From Salvia splendens (Eukaryota > Streptophyta > Magnoliopsida > Lamiales > Lamiaceae): DNA of 64,000 nt. The stretch spans positions 24,173,267-24,237,266 of the forward strand of contig NC_056051.1 in assembly GCF_004379255.2 (NCBI RefSeq). The letters run 5' to 3'. Shown piece after piece: positions 1 to 12,677 of this stretch. Both the position numbers and the translations under genes were made by a program. The notes beneath the pieces were generated by a model. The model did no database searches and was not told the origin of the DNA. It saw only the letters and a program-made list of their open reading frames with translations. How positions within the stretch are numbered: position 1 is the stretch's first letter; every line of letters starts with the position of its first letter.

Positions 1-2516
1 CCTATCAGATACAATTTGATCCAAATTTCTTAACATGGATAATAGAGAACAAACTCAAATTTTATTATTTTTCTAACTGATTAATTTTTAAAGTTGCAGA
101 ACGTACCAAAATTTGATCAAATTTCCTAAATTTTTTTTGACAATTTACCTTATAATCAAACCAACAAATTTTTCTCTCCCAATTCAGATTTTCTTATCAC
201 TTTGGATATATATGGGATCATATATTCATATTTACCTTGCAACATCACAATTTTGACTTGGCCATGCTATACAGCCATAGACAATGATTATAATCATTAA
301 TGTAGCATGCAATTTAATTCGGAAAATGAATTATAGTGGTCCTCTTTGGTAGGAAAATTAACGTGGTTGTAAGTATTTAGGATTTACAAGAGCTCAGATC
401 CCTAAAACTCATTTATAGAGCATTTTTTATGTTTTCTTAAATCAACTATTTATATTTTCTTCTTTCACTAGTGTAAATTCAACATATGTATAAAACAGTT
501 TTTTATGTTTAGGGTCTCAAGTATATTTTCTTGATACTTAATTGTTCAGTACATCTCAGGTAATTTTATTTCTAGCATCATCTTTTCTTAGATTTTTATT
601 ATTTTTAAGTAAAATGTGCACGATTTATTTTATTGGACTCTTGAGAAATTGTTTTAGAAATCGGCACCAGAATTTAGGTTTCGGCCCACTTACAAAGATA
701 TGAAGATTTTTTTTTTCTTTCGTAATGGAATAGTATATTTTATTACTCAACAATTTATATATTGCCCTTGATTTTACAATAAAATATTAAAGAATGAAAA
801 ATTATTTATATGACATAATTATTTACTGGTGGTTCCAACTCATTAGAGTATGTGCACAAGATATTGGGAAAATCTCAAAATTAATCTGCATTTTATTCAA
901 GATTTGCCTTTCTTGTTATATGAAAACGTTGGTCATATTTGATTAAATCAAAGTTATAAAGATATTAATTTAGATTTATATTGAAAATGGAAACCTAATA
1001 ATGGAGCCATTATAGACCATAAAATTGAATAATGCTCCCCTACCTTTCATCCAATCCTGAAAATCATTGGCAGCCAATTACATTCAATAATTATCCACTC
1101 AAATTTCCCAAATAGTCATCCATAGTATTGAAATTAAATCCCACAATCGAAAGTTTGTTGCCCTTTAATACTCTCTTTATCTATCAATAATGTATATGGA
1201 TTGACTATATTGGAAACTATTTTATGTAAAAATATGAGACCTTATGTTTCATTAAACATTATCTAAACTTTAGATGTATGCATGTCCAAGTACCCTTTTT
1301 AGAGAATTTTTAAGTAATTCACTAGGTATTTAAGTTGATAGGAGTTTTATTTTTCATGTTCGATCTCTGATCCTATGTCCCATCGCATTTGATTACACAT
1401 TCGGCAATTTCTATACTATGTTAGGTATTTAAGTTGTATTATGAGATATAAGGATTGACTTATTAGGTATTTAAGTTGATTTTGCATAATTCACAATTTT
1501 AACATGCCCATATATAACTTAGCAATCATAGAAATTCAAAACACTAATAAAAATGTGGAGTATATAAATCATATATCTTGTGCAACTAAGTACGTCCATC
1601 TGCATATGCGTTCGCTAAAACACGCAAAAAGTCGAAGATATTTGAAAGGTTTGGACACAACAATATGCAATGACAGATTCAGAAAATGGAACTCGTGGAA
1701 TTGAATACAGTGAAAAAGATTGTCGTTGACATCGAAAGGTAGAGACAGTGCACATGACGAATTAAAAAGTAGATGTTGAAAAGGGCCAATCCAAGCTTAA
1801 AAACAAAAAGTTTAGTGGGTACCCATCCCTAATTAATCCTAATTCATAGAAATGCAACCATCAAAGGCCCACCCCTAAAACTTGTTTGGTGCTCACTGTC
1901 CATATTATGCTACATAAATTATTATTTCTACTTTTTACAAATAATATTAATTCAAATCTCTGTGAAAAAATCCATCCACTCGTGCTACATTGGACTATTC
2001 CAACATCCATCCACTAGCTTACAAAAAAATGAAAAAGGGATACACTCCCTTTTTTATTGAGAATAAAACTTAATATTTGGTTCCATAAAATTCCATCTAA
2101 TTGATGGTAAATTCTAATTAGTTACCTAATCTCTTGCATCATGTTCATAGATTAGTAATGTCAAACAAGTCTCGTGATTTGTGAAAAAAAATGTCTTTCT
2201 TTTGACAATTTGCAACTCTATTGTTGAATTATTTTAATTTCTAACATAACTATTCAAATTTTGTGACATCAGCATAAGAGAACATGGCTATTTAAAGTAA
2301 TTTCAAGGCATGTCGATCCAATAATGGAATTACTAATAACTATTCAAATTCTATTTAATTTTGTACTTATCCTAAAATAAGTAGTAATAGTAGATTGTTG
2401 GATTCTCCAACTCATTTCTATCACAATATAGACTGTCAAGCTATATGTTTAATGGAGTTAGTAATTTCGTTCTATTATTATACTATGTTAATTTATTAAT
2501 TTTAAATAATTTTATG
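1..2516. other. AT-rich intergenic DNA, no gene seen
   Basis: No open frame here resembles a known protein; the only ATG-initiated frames are short and of AT-rich composition. A motif TAGGTATTTAAGTTG recurs about three times between 1320 and 1480. No tRNA or long inverted repeat was seen. The stretch ends at the target-site duplication of the TRIM element. Confidence 0.6.
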
Positions 2517-2521
2517 TCTAG

Positions 2522-2711
2522 TGTAGTGAAGTAAATCATATCCCACATCGAAGAATGGACAAGAGTTGCAAGCATATAAATGGGCTACCCCAACTCCATT
2601 AGTATGAGGCCTTTTGGGGAGTACCCCAAGAGCAAAACCGTGAGGGCTTTGCCCAAAGCGGACAATATCATACTAATGTGGAGTTCGGGTGTGCACCACT
2701 AGGACCCAACA
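2522..2711 (+). repeat. Left LTR of the TRIM element
   Basis: It pairs with 2894-3091. Shared blocks include CCCACATCG, GACAAGAGTTGCAAGCATA and AAAACCGTGAGGGCTTTGC. Confidence 0.9.
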
Positions 2712-2893
2712 ATGGTATCAGAGCCCTGGTTCAGGGGCTGGGCCTGTGTGGCTCGGGGTTCGGTGGGTTGCGCTTGCAAGTTCTCCGATGTCTTTGCGTG
2801 GTCTCAACCAAGACTTGTGGTGACCTGGTGACCCGTAACATGGGGGCACAAACATGTGGTCTTGGTCTGGTGGTCTTGGTTTGAGGGGAGGAT

Positions 2894-3091
2894 TGTGGTG
2901 AAGCAAACTATATCCCACATCGGAGAATGGACAAGAGTTGCAAGCATATAAATGAACTACCCCAACTTCATTATCCATTAGTATGGGGCCTTTTGGGGAA
3001 GTACCTCAAGAGCAAAACCGTGAGGGCTTTGCCCAAAGCGGACAATATCATACTAATGTGGAGTCCCGGTGTGCACCACCGGGACTCAACA
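2894..3091 (+). repeat. Right LTR of the TRIM element
   Basis: It pairs with 2522-2711 and carries a short extra stretch near 2965. It is followed by the TCTAG duplication. Confidence 0.9.
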
Positions 3092-3096
3092 TCTAG

Positions 3097-6000
3097 CAAA
3101 TAAGGACATTTATAATATGCTAGGTTCGTTCATCACCATCTTGTGACCACGTATATATATATATATATTTAATTTATCCACCTTTAATTATATAACCAAA
3201 ATACATTATTAAAAAGGGATTTTCAATTATTTGGGGCAGAAAAATGGCATTGTTCCCTTAATTTGAGGGGGAAATTCGATCTACGCATAATCGAGGAGTT
3301 GGTGAATATGAGAGGTGGTGAATATAAATGAATTAAATTGTAATAGATATTCCCTACTAAATGCTTTTTTTCAATTATTTGTCTAATAATAATCCAATTT
3401 GTAATTGGGTTTTTGTAGAAACCATAAATATGGTTTCTGCTTGTATTTATTTAAGTTGATATTAATGCATCATAATTCGTTTGTACAAGAATATCTGAAT
3501 ATGTATAACCAAACATGACTAGTTAGGATGTGATTGAGAAATGCACTTAACACGAAAAACCGTAAATGTGATTTTGTGTGACAAGATTGTTTACATTTTA
3601 TGGCAATTTTTTTTTATGAAATCCGTAGTTGCTATTTTCACATAAAAGAAAATACTTCACTCACCAATTTACAATGGAGGTAATGAATAGCTAGAACGTC
3701 TCTACAATAATTTAAATTAACAACTATAAACAAGACAACAATCAAATAGCATCACAATCAATAATTGTCTCTCATTTCCATTTCGATCTGTCTGACAATA
3801 ATTGTCATGCTTCATTTTTACCATGAATGATAAGTATGTCACACATTCCTCTAACTCACTTTACTCATATTTTATTATAAAATCAATATAAAAAGTGGGT
3901 TTCACATTCCACTAACTTTTCCAATTAATTTTTCTTTGCATTTCTTGAAACTCATGCTCACAATAAGAATGATAATTAATCAATTATTATGAGATGGAGA
4001 GAGTAATATATTTATAAAAACGTATTTTATGTTATGGGTTCGTGACATAAGACCTCAACTGCTAATAAAATGACCTAAGTATATTTCTAATTACACACAC
4101 GCAACTCTCTAAATCAATGTGAGATATAAATGTGTATATAGTATTAATTGAAAAAATAATAACTACTCATAGAAGTTATTGGTACGTGTACATGAAAATT
4201 GACTATTCTTTCTCGTCCAATCTTTTGTGGCTGAAATTCAGTATTGGATCTGTTCATTTCTTTTTAAAATCAAATAATCTTCTTGTATAAATAATTTCAA
4301 ACTTTACTTTTTATTTTTTAATTTATCTATCGAATTTAAACAAAATGTCATCTCAATACGAAGCTCATTACAACAAAAGGGTTTGTGTCACATCAAGGGC
4401 CGTACACGATTATTTATTGTCCCCTAAATTTATTTTCCTGTAATAAGAAAAAGAAACATATCAGGTGATTTTCACATTCTCAATTTTGGGATTTACAAAA
4501 CAGTCTCATTTAATTTATTGATTTTTTGCTTTTTTCTGTGAGTGAACAGTCTTTTGTGATGCTGACCCAAAACATAAAGGCAAAATTTTCAATAAACCAT
4601 AAATTTAATCAAATTTTAATTTGTTTAGAACTTTGAAAACTAGCCGGAAAATCTATTAGTACTATATTTAAAATATTTGTTCTCAATTATTTTATGGTGA
4701 AATTGTTTTGCTAAAACTATACTATAATAGTTGAATAATCGTATGTGATCGTCATCACCAATAAATTAATTAAATAATGTTATCTAGCTAGTTAATTATA
4801 AAAAAAATGACGTTGAAAAAATATAAACAATATACTAATCATGTGTAGACGACAAAAAGTTTTCAACATGTAACTGAGAATAAGTTACGAAATTCATGAT
4901 TTTTTCTGACGGATTTTAAATAGCATAAAACGGACCAAAATTTAACCAAATTTTATTATGTATTTTTACAATTCGCCCAAAAATATAATTCCATCAAATC
5001 TCTGTTATTTATTAGGCATTATAATTAGTCCATAAGAGTGAGAGAAGAAAAGTGAAGTGCTAATTATTGATTGCTACAAGACCAAGTCCAATCCATGACA
5101 TCTTAAATCAAATCCCACTAAGTATTTGATTAATCAAATCCATGACATCTTAAATCAAATCCCTCTAATATCTAGTAGTAGTTGATATGGGACTAATGAA
5201 GGATTATCAAATTTATAGTACTACTTTGCCTTTCGTTTCTAAAATTATTACATACATAATCTTTACATGATGCAGTGGCATAACATAAAGTGACAGATTG
5301 ATATACTACCATTTGACTACACCACCAAGGCAATAATCATGCATATCAATTGACAAATTTAGTAATTAAATGAAATTAAAAGGTTTTTTTTATAAAAAGT
5401 CAACAGTTAAGAGTATGTAAAAAATAAAAAGAGTGTGTGGATGTGTTTGAGATAGAAGAACAAATTCAACTTGTAACGACATCAACTATAGAAGATAATA
5501 TACTATTATACTCAAGTCTAAGATTTGTTACGTAAAAAGCAACCAAAAAAATCCATGCATGTTCACAACGCCTAGTTATTTGTGTAAAAATAAATTAAAA
5601 TATCATAAGTTACAAATAAAGCAAAGAAATTTCAAAGTGGATTTCAAAATAATAAGCAGTATAGTATAAAATTCAAACTGATTCCAACTACTATTAACGA
5701 ATGAATATTAGACGCCCAAATTACTCATTCTTATCGGATTAATAAATCTAGTTAATGAATATTATAATTGGTCTACTTATGATTTGAGATATGGTTATTT
5801 TTAAATATTCGTACCGGTTTAATTGTAAATACTTTCAAATTAATTTATCTTCATGAAGGAAAAACTTATAACTTTTGTTGGCAAAATCACTATCATGCAA
5901 TTAAATTGGACAACGACTTATCTATATGTAACTGGCTGCAATAATTTTTTTCTCAATCATATATATTATGTCTCACTAGGAGAACTTTTAGTTAAAGTTA

Positions 6001-6452
6001 TAGACCAATTTAAAATTTATTCATGTTTTCTAAATTGAGTTCATTAAATAATTAGTTTTTTTTTGGTATAGTTGTAAGGGTATTGTTTAGGAGTGGATTT
6101 TTTCCAAAGAAGAACTAATATATTGATAGAAACTATAATCGAAAACTAACAATATATTTATTGGAAAAATAAGAATACCCCTTACTGTGTGGATCTGAGA
6201 ATATTACATATAAAAATATTAAAAATATTGTATTCATCTTTAGAAAAAGATACTATATGAAAATTTAGTTATCTTTAAGATTTGAATTCAGGACCTGCAT
6301 TGATGTATCAAGTAGAAGTATTTACTATTTACTGTGTATCTTTGTGATTAAAGAGATAAAAATAGTTCTCATATTCTTACAATAATAAAGGTTCTCATTT
6401 TCATATTTATATATGAAAATGGAATGGATTGAAATGCCAAAATTTAATAAAA
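3097..6452. other. AT-rich intergenic DNA with minor repeats
   Basis: No supported gene. A degenerate MITE-like arm lies at about 3760-3950 and resembles 23783-23995. A 27-bp phrase around TCCATGACATCTTAAATC is duplicated at about 5091 and 5137. A short (AT)n tract lies at 3152-3168. Confidence 0.55.
3760..3950. repeat. Degenerate MITE arm shared with 23.8 kb
   Basis: Shares ATAATTGTC, ATTTTATTATAAAA and a following ACATTCCA-type phrase, in the same order, with 23783-23995. It looks like one arm of a Stowaway-like element of the CTCCCTCCGTCC type without a clear partner arm. Confidence 0.4.
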
Positions 6453-9430
6453 CTAGTATCACGCCCGTGCTATGCACGACTTATTTTATTTTCTTCAAAT
6501 TATGAAATATTTTTTTGAATTAAGAAATAATATTATTATATAGATATAAAATTATAAATGTAGTAATAATGATAAGATATACTACAACAAATAACCTCAC
6601 ACATATAATAAGATTTTAAAATAGTTTCAATGATATTTAGTACTAATAAACATATACTACAATATTACTACATTTGATAAATATAATTAATTTATTAAAT
6701 AAGGTTGTAATATACTCTAATTGTGTAATTTGTGTAAAAATATTAAGAATAATTTGGAGTACAAAATTATGTATTTAGTATAATTTGTGTAAAAAATGAG
6801 AAGAATAATTTTATTATATAATGATAGTATTGATAAATGTGCATATATTTGAAATAAAGATACCAAAATTCAAATTTTATAGTATATTTTATTAGTGTTA
6901 ACCCCGCACTATTAATTTGGCATTGTGAATACACTAATAAACTAAATAAAATAAGAAACAACATTATCACATAAGATTAAAAAATTAAAAAATGTACAAA
7001 ATTAATTATAAATACAAAATTAAATATGTTTAAAATTAAACCAACACGAAAAATATTACACAACACATAAATACTCTCTATATTTTTGCTATCTTCTTAT
7101 TCACAACTTCTTTCTCCTGTTGCATTATTGGATTTTCTCAAACAAAATTAAATATTTTCAATATTTTTTAGTTAAAACATTTATATAGTTCTTTACAATA
7201 AAGAAAATATCGCCCGTTAACAACCTACACACTTTGAATACTAAAAACTATCAAGTTCAAATCGATATAAAATATTTAATATACAACTAAAAAATGTTCA
7301 GTGGCGGATCCAGGTGGGGTCGGGCGGGGTCGGCCGACCCCACGCCGGCCAGATAAGGTAGGGGAAAACTCCATTAGTTCTGGCCTATGAAACCGCCGCC
7401 GACCCCACAGTGCGCCGGAGCAGGAAAGAGAGCAGTCACCATTCTTGGTGGCCGTATGTGTGAGACGAGAAATTCACAGGAAGAGAGAGTTATTTGAATA
7501 TTTAAGAAGAAGAATTCAAAAAATGAGTTGCAGAGAGTGAAAACGGAATCCCCGGTGATTAGATAAGAAGGCGATGAAAATAAAAAATACTCATCGTGGG
7601 ACCCAACTTTTAGTTTATTAATATTGCTTTTCTATATCTCTTTTGTTGAATGCGTATTAAAATATTCAAAATTAACAAAATAGTTTTAATATTTCAAATT
7701 ATTCTCTCAAATTAACTTTTTATAAGTACTAATTAATTAACTGTGATTGCCTCCTCTATTATCAAATTAATACCTAGAAATTTAATTAATGGATTGATAA
7801 TTATTTATACATATCTACTAGTCTTATTTATTAAAGGGAACAAAAATACATGATTTCATAATATTAAAAGGTTGTGTTTAATAATTTCATAAAATTTTAG
7901 TAATAAGTTATGAAAGGCAACATATTATTTTTGTCTAATTTAAACAAACGTCAAATACCAAATTTTAATATCGATATATTTGTCCATCTTACTATTCTTT
8001 ATTCAAAAGACTTCTTACCGAATTTATAATTTTACATTAACACAATGAAGTAAAAAAAAAGGATACAATGTTATTTAAGATGAGTTACTATTTGTAATCC
8101 ATGTATTTCGACAAAGTATTAAGCAGGGAAAGAACAGTTTAGATGCTGATAATATTTGCGAATCTGATTACTTTGGTAGGATTTATGAAGACGACAGCAG
8201 AGGAGGAAGCAACAAAAAGGACACCATCAAAGTCGAGAAAAAAGGATACCATCAGAGTTGAGAAATAATAAAAATATTTTTACTATATCTGACCCCACGA
8301 ATTTCATTTTCTGGATCCGCCATTGATTCGGAGGACAATGATATTACAATAAAAAGATAAAAGATAAAACTACAAACAAATAAAAAAACACACACAAATA
8401 TTAATAACTCTCATTAGAATAATAAAACAATAGTTCCTAAGTTACGAAAAAACCTAAGTAAACAACATTAACAATATAACAATAGGAATAGCAAAATAAA
8501 GAAAAAAAATAGTAAAACACAAACTCAACCAAACACGCACCATCGAAGCGCCGCAACTTCTCTCCCCTGCTTATTTCTACCCCATTGTCTCTCCCGGTCT
8601 ATTTAATCTCCAAATTGATGATTTATGCATATGTGCAAGAACACTATGATATTTTATGCTCTTCGTCTTCTTTGCTTCCTTTTACCATGTCATTGGCTTT
8701 GGGTTCGTTTTTTTGTATCAAAACTATGAAAGTGACGACGAATGTGCAAAGCATTAACTTCAAAATATTATAGACAGTTAGATTCTATGACTTCTTTATT
8801 GAAAAAAAAAGAACTATAAAACAGAATAAATTGAAACAAAAGTAACAAAAAATAAAACAAATTAACAATAAGAAAAAGTTTAAATATGAACTAACATCAC
8901 TCAAACATAGAATGATCCTCAAAATATGATTTAAAATTGATAGTTTCATTTCACATTCATCTCAAAAACACATACACACCTCACTTTGATGACCAATACA
9001 GTATTGTTAGTCCGCAGCTCATTAAGGAATGCGAATTCCACATTGAAAATATTTTTTCTTGTTGAAGAAAATTCCAATAATGTAGCAGAAGAAGCTAATG
9101 AAGTTGCGAATAAGAAAATAGCAAATCAGACATATTTATAGGGCATGTCATAATTATTATTTTCGTTACTTTTAATTGACCATAACCGCCTAACACTTTT
9201 AAAAATTCCAAGGAATGATGAACGAAATTTTTTAACGGCTGTTGCATTCTTAGAGAAATAATTTCTCATCATAAATTCTCATCACCATAACCGTCCAATT
9301 ATATACATGATTATGATTGTAATTTGTAGTCAATTAACTAATTTAATAATTTTTGTTTATTGCATTTACATCCTTCGCATGAAATAGTTATACAAAACAT
9401 CTCACAACTCGTCTTTTATATATGTATAGA
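6453..9430 (-). mobile_element. Probable non-autonomous Helitron
   Basis: Read on the minus strand, the right boundary begins TCTATACATATATAAAAG (from 9430) preceded by A. The left boundary ends with a short hairpin (CGTGC-ATA-GCACG), nine bases, then CTAG, followed by T. A 5' TC, a 3' hairpin plus CTRR and insertion between A and T are the Helitron hallmarks. No Rep/helicase coding remains, so it would be non-autonomous. It is about 3 kb, AT-rich, and interrupted by the hAT-like element at 7299-8325. The 5' end could equally be 9434, because TCTA is repeated there. Both termini were read by eye and no second copy is in the window to confirm them. Confidence 0.6.
7299..8325. mobile_element. 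hAT-like non-autonomous element
   Basis: Bounded by inverted termini CAGTGGCGGATCCAG (7299) and, on the other strand, CAATGGCGGATCCAG (8325). Ends of this form are common on plant hAT elements of the zinc-finger MYM/TTF type. The first 100 bases are GC-rich, unlike the surroundings, and the opposite end carries a matching GACCCCAC motif near 8291. No transposase ORF survives. I could not find a matching 8-bp target duplication, so the class is tentative. It lies wholly inside the proposed Helitron and is therefore younger than it. Confidence 0.6.
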
Positions 9431-10640
9431 TAGATATGATTTATATATAGATCCACTCAAATGATATCACTAGAGCTACGCGTTGTCGGCAAACCGTGAT
9501 TAGAAAAAAGAATTTTAGAATTTTCATAAAATGAATGAACATTCTTCAATTATTGCTAATTCAATGATTAAGTATAATGATGGTTGGTACTTTGTTGTTA
9601 TTTTTTTGTAATTATATTCTGTGGCATAAATACAGCTAATGAATCTGTATCCAGAGGGCAATCGATATATCGATCGAACTATCCTACATAATAGAGGCAA
9701 AGCACATGGTTTGTCTTTTAATTACGTCATTAATTTGTCACACTTTTTTCTTTGTTCTTTTTTGTACTATAATGTCTGCACATATTACTGATATATACTC
9801 GTGTATATCATAAAATTCATTACTGGTTTTTCAGTGTTCAACCACACACGCATAGAAGGTGATCATGTGTGTGGAGGTAATTACACGGGTTTAGGGCCGG
9901 GTTGGCCCTAATAACCGTAGGCATAGTCGGTGTTCGGGGTCGTGCCAGGTCGAGGCCGGTAATAGTGAATAATGTTCTAGTCTGGTTTGGCTCGGGTCAG
10001 AATGTCTATATAAGTTTTGGCCTGCGTTTGCTTCTATTGTTTGATTGATTTATTTCGAATGGATCCAAATCGGATCGGCTTATATGTCAATTTATGTTGA
10101 GTGATAGGAATCATGTGATGTATCGGTAAAAAAAAGTTACTCATGTGTATTTGATCAACAATCTTATCCTTTAAATAGCCAATTCTATATTTTTATCAAT
10201 CTATCAATGTAAATCCTTATATTATGAGATATATTATGTTACACAAATCAAATCATACAACATAGCCTATTTTGTAGGCAAGCTTAGAATGTTTGTATTA
10301 TTAGGTAATTAAAGTTGAACAGGAAATTACATATTGCACGTGCTTAAGTCATTATTAAAATGGATTCTATAACCATGGAGATGGAGGTATGTGTCTGTAT
10401 ATATATATAATTGATTTCCTTCATTTGGATATTTGGAATTGGTCAAGTACTATATTTTCAATTTCTGTCATCGACAAATTATGTCTCCAAATAAAAGTAT
10501 TTCAACGTCAGTGTTTTCTGTTTCTAGCATAATGAAAATGACTTTATACTATCATTATAAAATCTTGGTTTATTATTAAATTTTTAAAAAAGTAATGCTA
10601 CCTAGCTAAAAGTTTATTACATCGAGCTATATATATCGCA
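9431..10640. other. Intergenic, no gene seen
   Basis: AT-rich except for a GC-richer patch at about 9880-10020 with GGGCCGGGTTGG and GGTCGAGGCCGG phrases, probably an old transposon fragment I cannot place. Confidence 0.5.
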
Positions 10641-10652
10641 ACAATTTGGAAA

Positions 10653-11250
10653 CTAACGATTCAATATGAAACTAGTTGGATCATTACTTGTGTGGAAGCC
10701 TTGAGCTCTCGTAAACCTAATGTAGTTGGAGTTTTCAATCATGTCCACGTGGGAAAGAGAATTCCGAGCTCCAACTTCCCATCCAAGATCTAAGATGCTA
10801 TCAAAGTCGTTTCTTCCCAAACTCCCAATCGAGATAAAAGTTTCGAATTCAACTTCATTCCGAGCGTCCCAGATTAGATGGATCATAAAGGTCTAAATTT
10901 GCTTTTTAAGATCTGTGAATGGAGCACCGAGCCAAGATAAAAGACACGTCTTAGTTTGATTGGAAAGACATATAGAGATGTTCAATCGTTCGCAGTAGAA
11001 ATACAAAAAGTTGTTGGAAATCTTGCAGCTAAAAATGAGATGTTTGATAACTTTTGAGTCCCTTATTGCATAGTACACATCCATCTTCATCAATTAAAGC
11101 CCGTTTTAGTATTAAATTTTTCTTTGGAAATAAATCACATATGGAGTTATACTCATGGTTATGTAATGTTTCTCTATGCAAAAACGCAAGTCTTATCGAT
11201 CCCTCGGTATATGGCAGTATATATTTTCAATTCACGAGGATAACTTTGGT
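10653..11250 (-). pseudogene. Decayed LINE reverse-transcriptase zinc-binding (zf-RVT) remnant
   Basis: Across shifting minus-strand frames the translation shows the pattern of the plant zf-RVT domain that ends LINE-type polyproteins. In order these are a 'KRALIDEDGCVLCNKG' stretch (about 11110-11060), a 'HLIFSC' stretch, and a downstream 'IWDARNEVEFE' segment (10886-10840), the usual tail after the zinc finger. Several frame changes and stops separate the parts, so nothing functional is made. No 3' poly-A or target duplication could be assigned. Family assignment rests on motif order only. Confidence 0.55.
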
Positions 11251-11263
11251 TACAAGAAAATAA

Positions 11264-12278
11264 AAAAAAAAGTACATTTAATAATTAAATATTTTGTTCA
11301 CATGACTTTGATTTGTGTTTGAGATTGTTGGGAGGTTGTCTGTACTATGTGACTTGAATTAGATAATTTGGTCGGAAAATCACACTAAATAACCAATAAA
11401 AAAGTGTTGATTGAATATGATTATGGTGGAAGCACCAAACCATAATGTTTAATTAATCGGAAACAAGTGCAATAATCACTTTTGACTTTACTTACCCTTC
11501 TTTCAACATCAACTTAGACAAACATGTGTCACACCATATTTAATCTTTGAGTTCTAATTAATTATTCTGTCCACACTTAACCATCGAATCATGCTTTAGT
11601 TACATTTGATACGACTTAATTAGTTTTTTTTTCTTTAGTATATTTAATTTTATATTTATTTAAGTTTCGATCTTTCAATAATATAGTACTGTACCTTTTA
11701 TTATATTTTTCAACAAATGTAGCATAAATTCGTATAATTTGTTAACATTAGGGGGATCGGCTTGCGTCATACAATTCCCTCATAAGGTTTGTATTTTGTT
11801 TCGATTTTCAATTCTAACGATGTTTATTCACGACGCATAAAAGTACTTATTTATAGTGAAAAATTAAAATTACTATTATACAGATAACAGATCCTAGTTA
11901 GGAGTAATATTTATTGCCAAATATTCAAGCTCAAAGAATTGTATACAATGATATAAACATAATAATCAATTATACATTAATTAAAAAGGAATGAAATATC
12001 TCAAGTGCTGATATAGATGTACAATGAGTCAATGACAAGTTGACCCACAACCATTGGCCATCATTACTTTATATAAAATGTATTTTCGTAATGGCAAATT
12101 GAGAAATATTCTGATTATTTAGTTTTATTTCATTTCATCCACTTGAAGTTACGATGAACATCCTAAAATTTAAAAAAGGCGAGTGTGTTTGGTGAAACAT
12201 TTTAATTAAAAGAAACAAAAAAATCATCCATGAGCACACCAAAATTTATTCAAACATTCCTTCAAAAGTTTTTACTAA
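11264..12278. other. AT-rich intergenic DNA
   Basis: No gene or repeat boundary identified up to the TAA target duplication (12276-12278) of the Harbinger-type element. Confidence 0.55.
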
Positions 12279-12546
12279 GAGCATCCGCAACGGTGGCGAC
12301 GGTCACCACCGCCGTCCGCGCCGCTGCGCTCGCGCCGCGCCAGCAAGCAGCTGACGTGGCGGCACGGGATTGGGCAACGGCATAGCCGTTGCCTTCAAAA
12401 AAAAATTTTATTTAAAATCGATTTTAATTAAAAAACCGATAAAAAAAAAATTTACTTCCCAAAAAAATTATAACCGTTTATTACTGTTTCTTACACTTTT
12501 TTTATTTTTTTTTATTTCCCCCCCCCCCAAAATACACACTTTCATC

Positions 12547-12554
12547 TATAAATA
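12547..12554 (+). promoter_or_regulatory. TATA box of Harbinger copy A
   Basis: TATAAATA followed by CCCCC, about 125 bp before the ATG at 12678. The same box sits at the equivalent place in copy B (61804-61811, minus strand). Confidence 0.65.
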
Positions 12555-12677
12555 CCCCCACTTTCACACCCAAAAATTCACATCAAACTACACAATTCTC
12601 ATCTTCATTCTCCAATATCAATTCTCATCTTCATTCTCTCATATCCATTTTCATCTTCATTCTCTCATACCCTAACA

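Larger units (their letters stand above)
2522..3091 (+). mobile_element. Complete TRIM-type miniature LTR retrotransposon
   Basis: Two direct repeats, 2522-2711 (190 bp) and 2894-3091 (198 bp), begin TGTAGTG/TGTGGTG and end CAACA, so they have the TG..CA ends of LTRs. Directly after the left LTR is TGGTATCAGAGCC (from 2713), the usual plant primer-binding site for initiator methionine tRNA. Before the right LTR is a purine tract, GAGGGGAGGAT (2883-2893). The internal region is only about 180 bp and has no gag or pol. The element is flanked by the 5-bp duplication TCTAG (2517-2521 and 3092-3096). Each LTR contains a TATA-like GCATATAAATG. The two LTRs differ at many positions, so the insertion is not recent. 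It is non-coding and would need proteins supplied in trans. Confidence 0.9.

Noticed and set aside
2678..2884. 68-codon ORF in the TRIM
   Set aside because: It spans the LTR end and PBS; no gag-like motif, so it is chance.
2522..3091. Cassandra-type TRIM with 5S rRNA in the LTR
   Set aside because: The LTRs lack the 5S internal promoter motifs; only the TRIM layout is shared.
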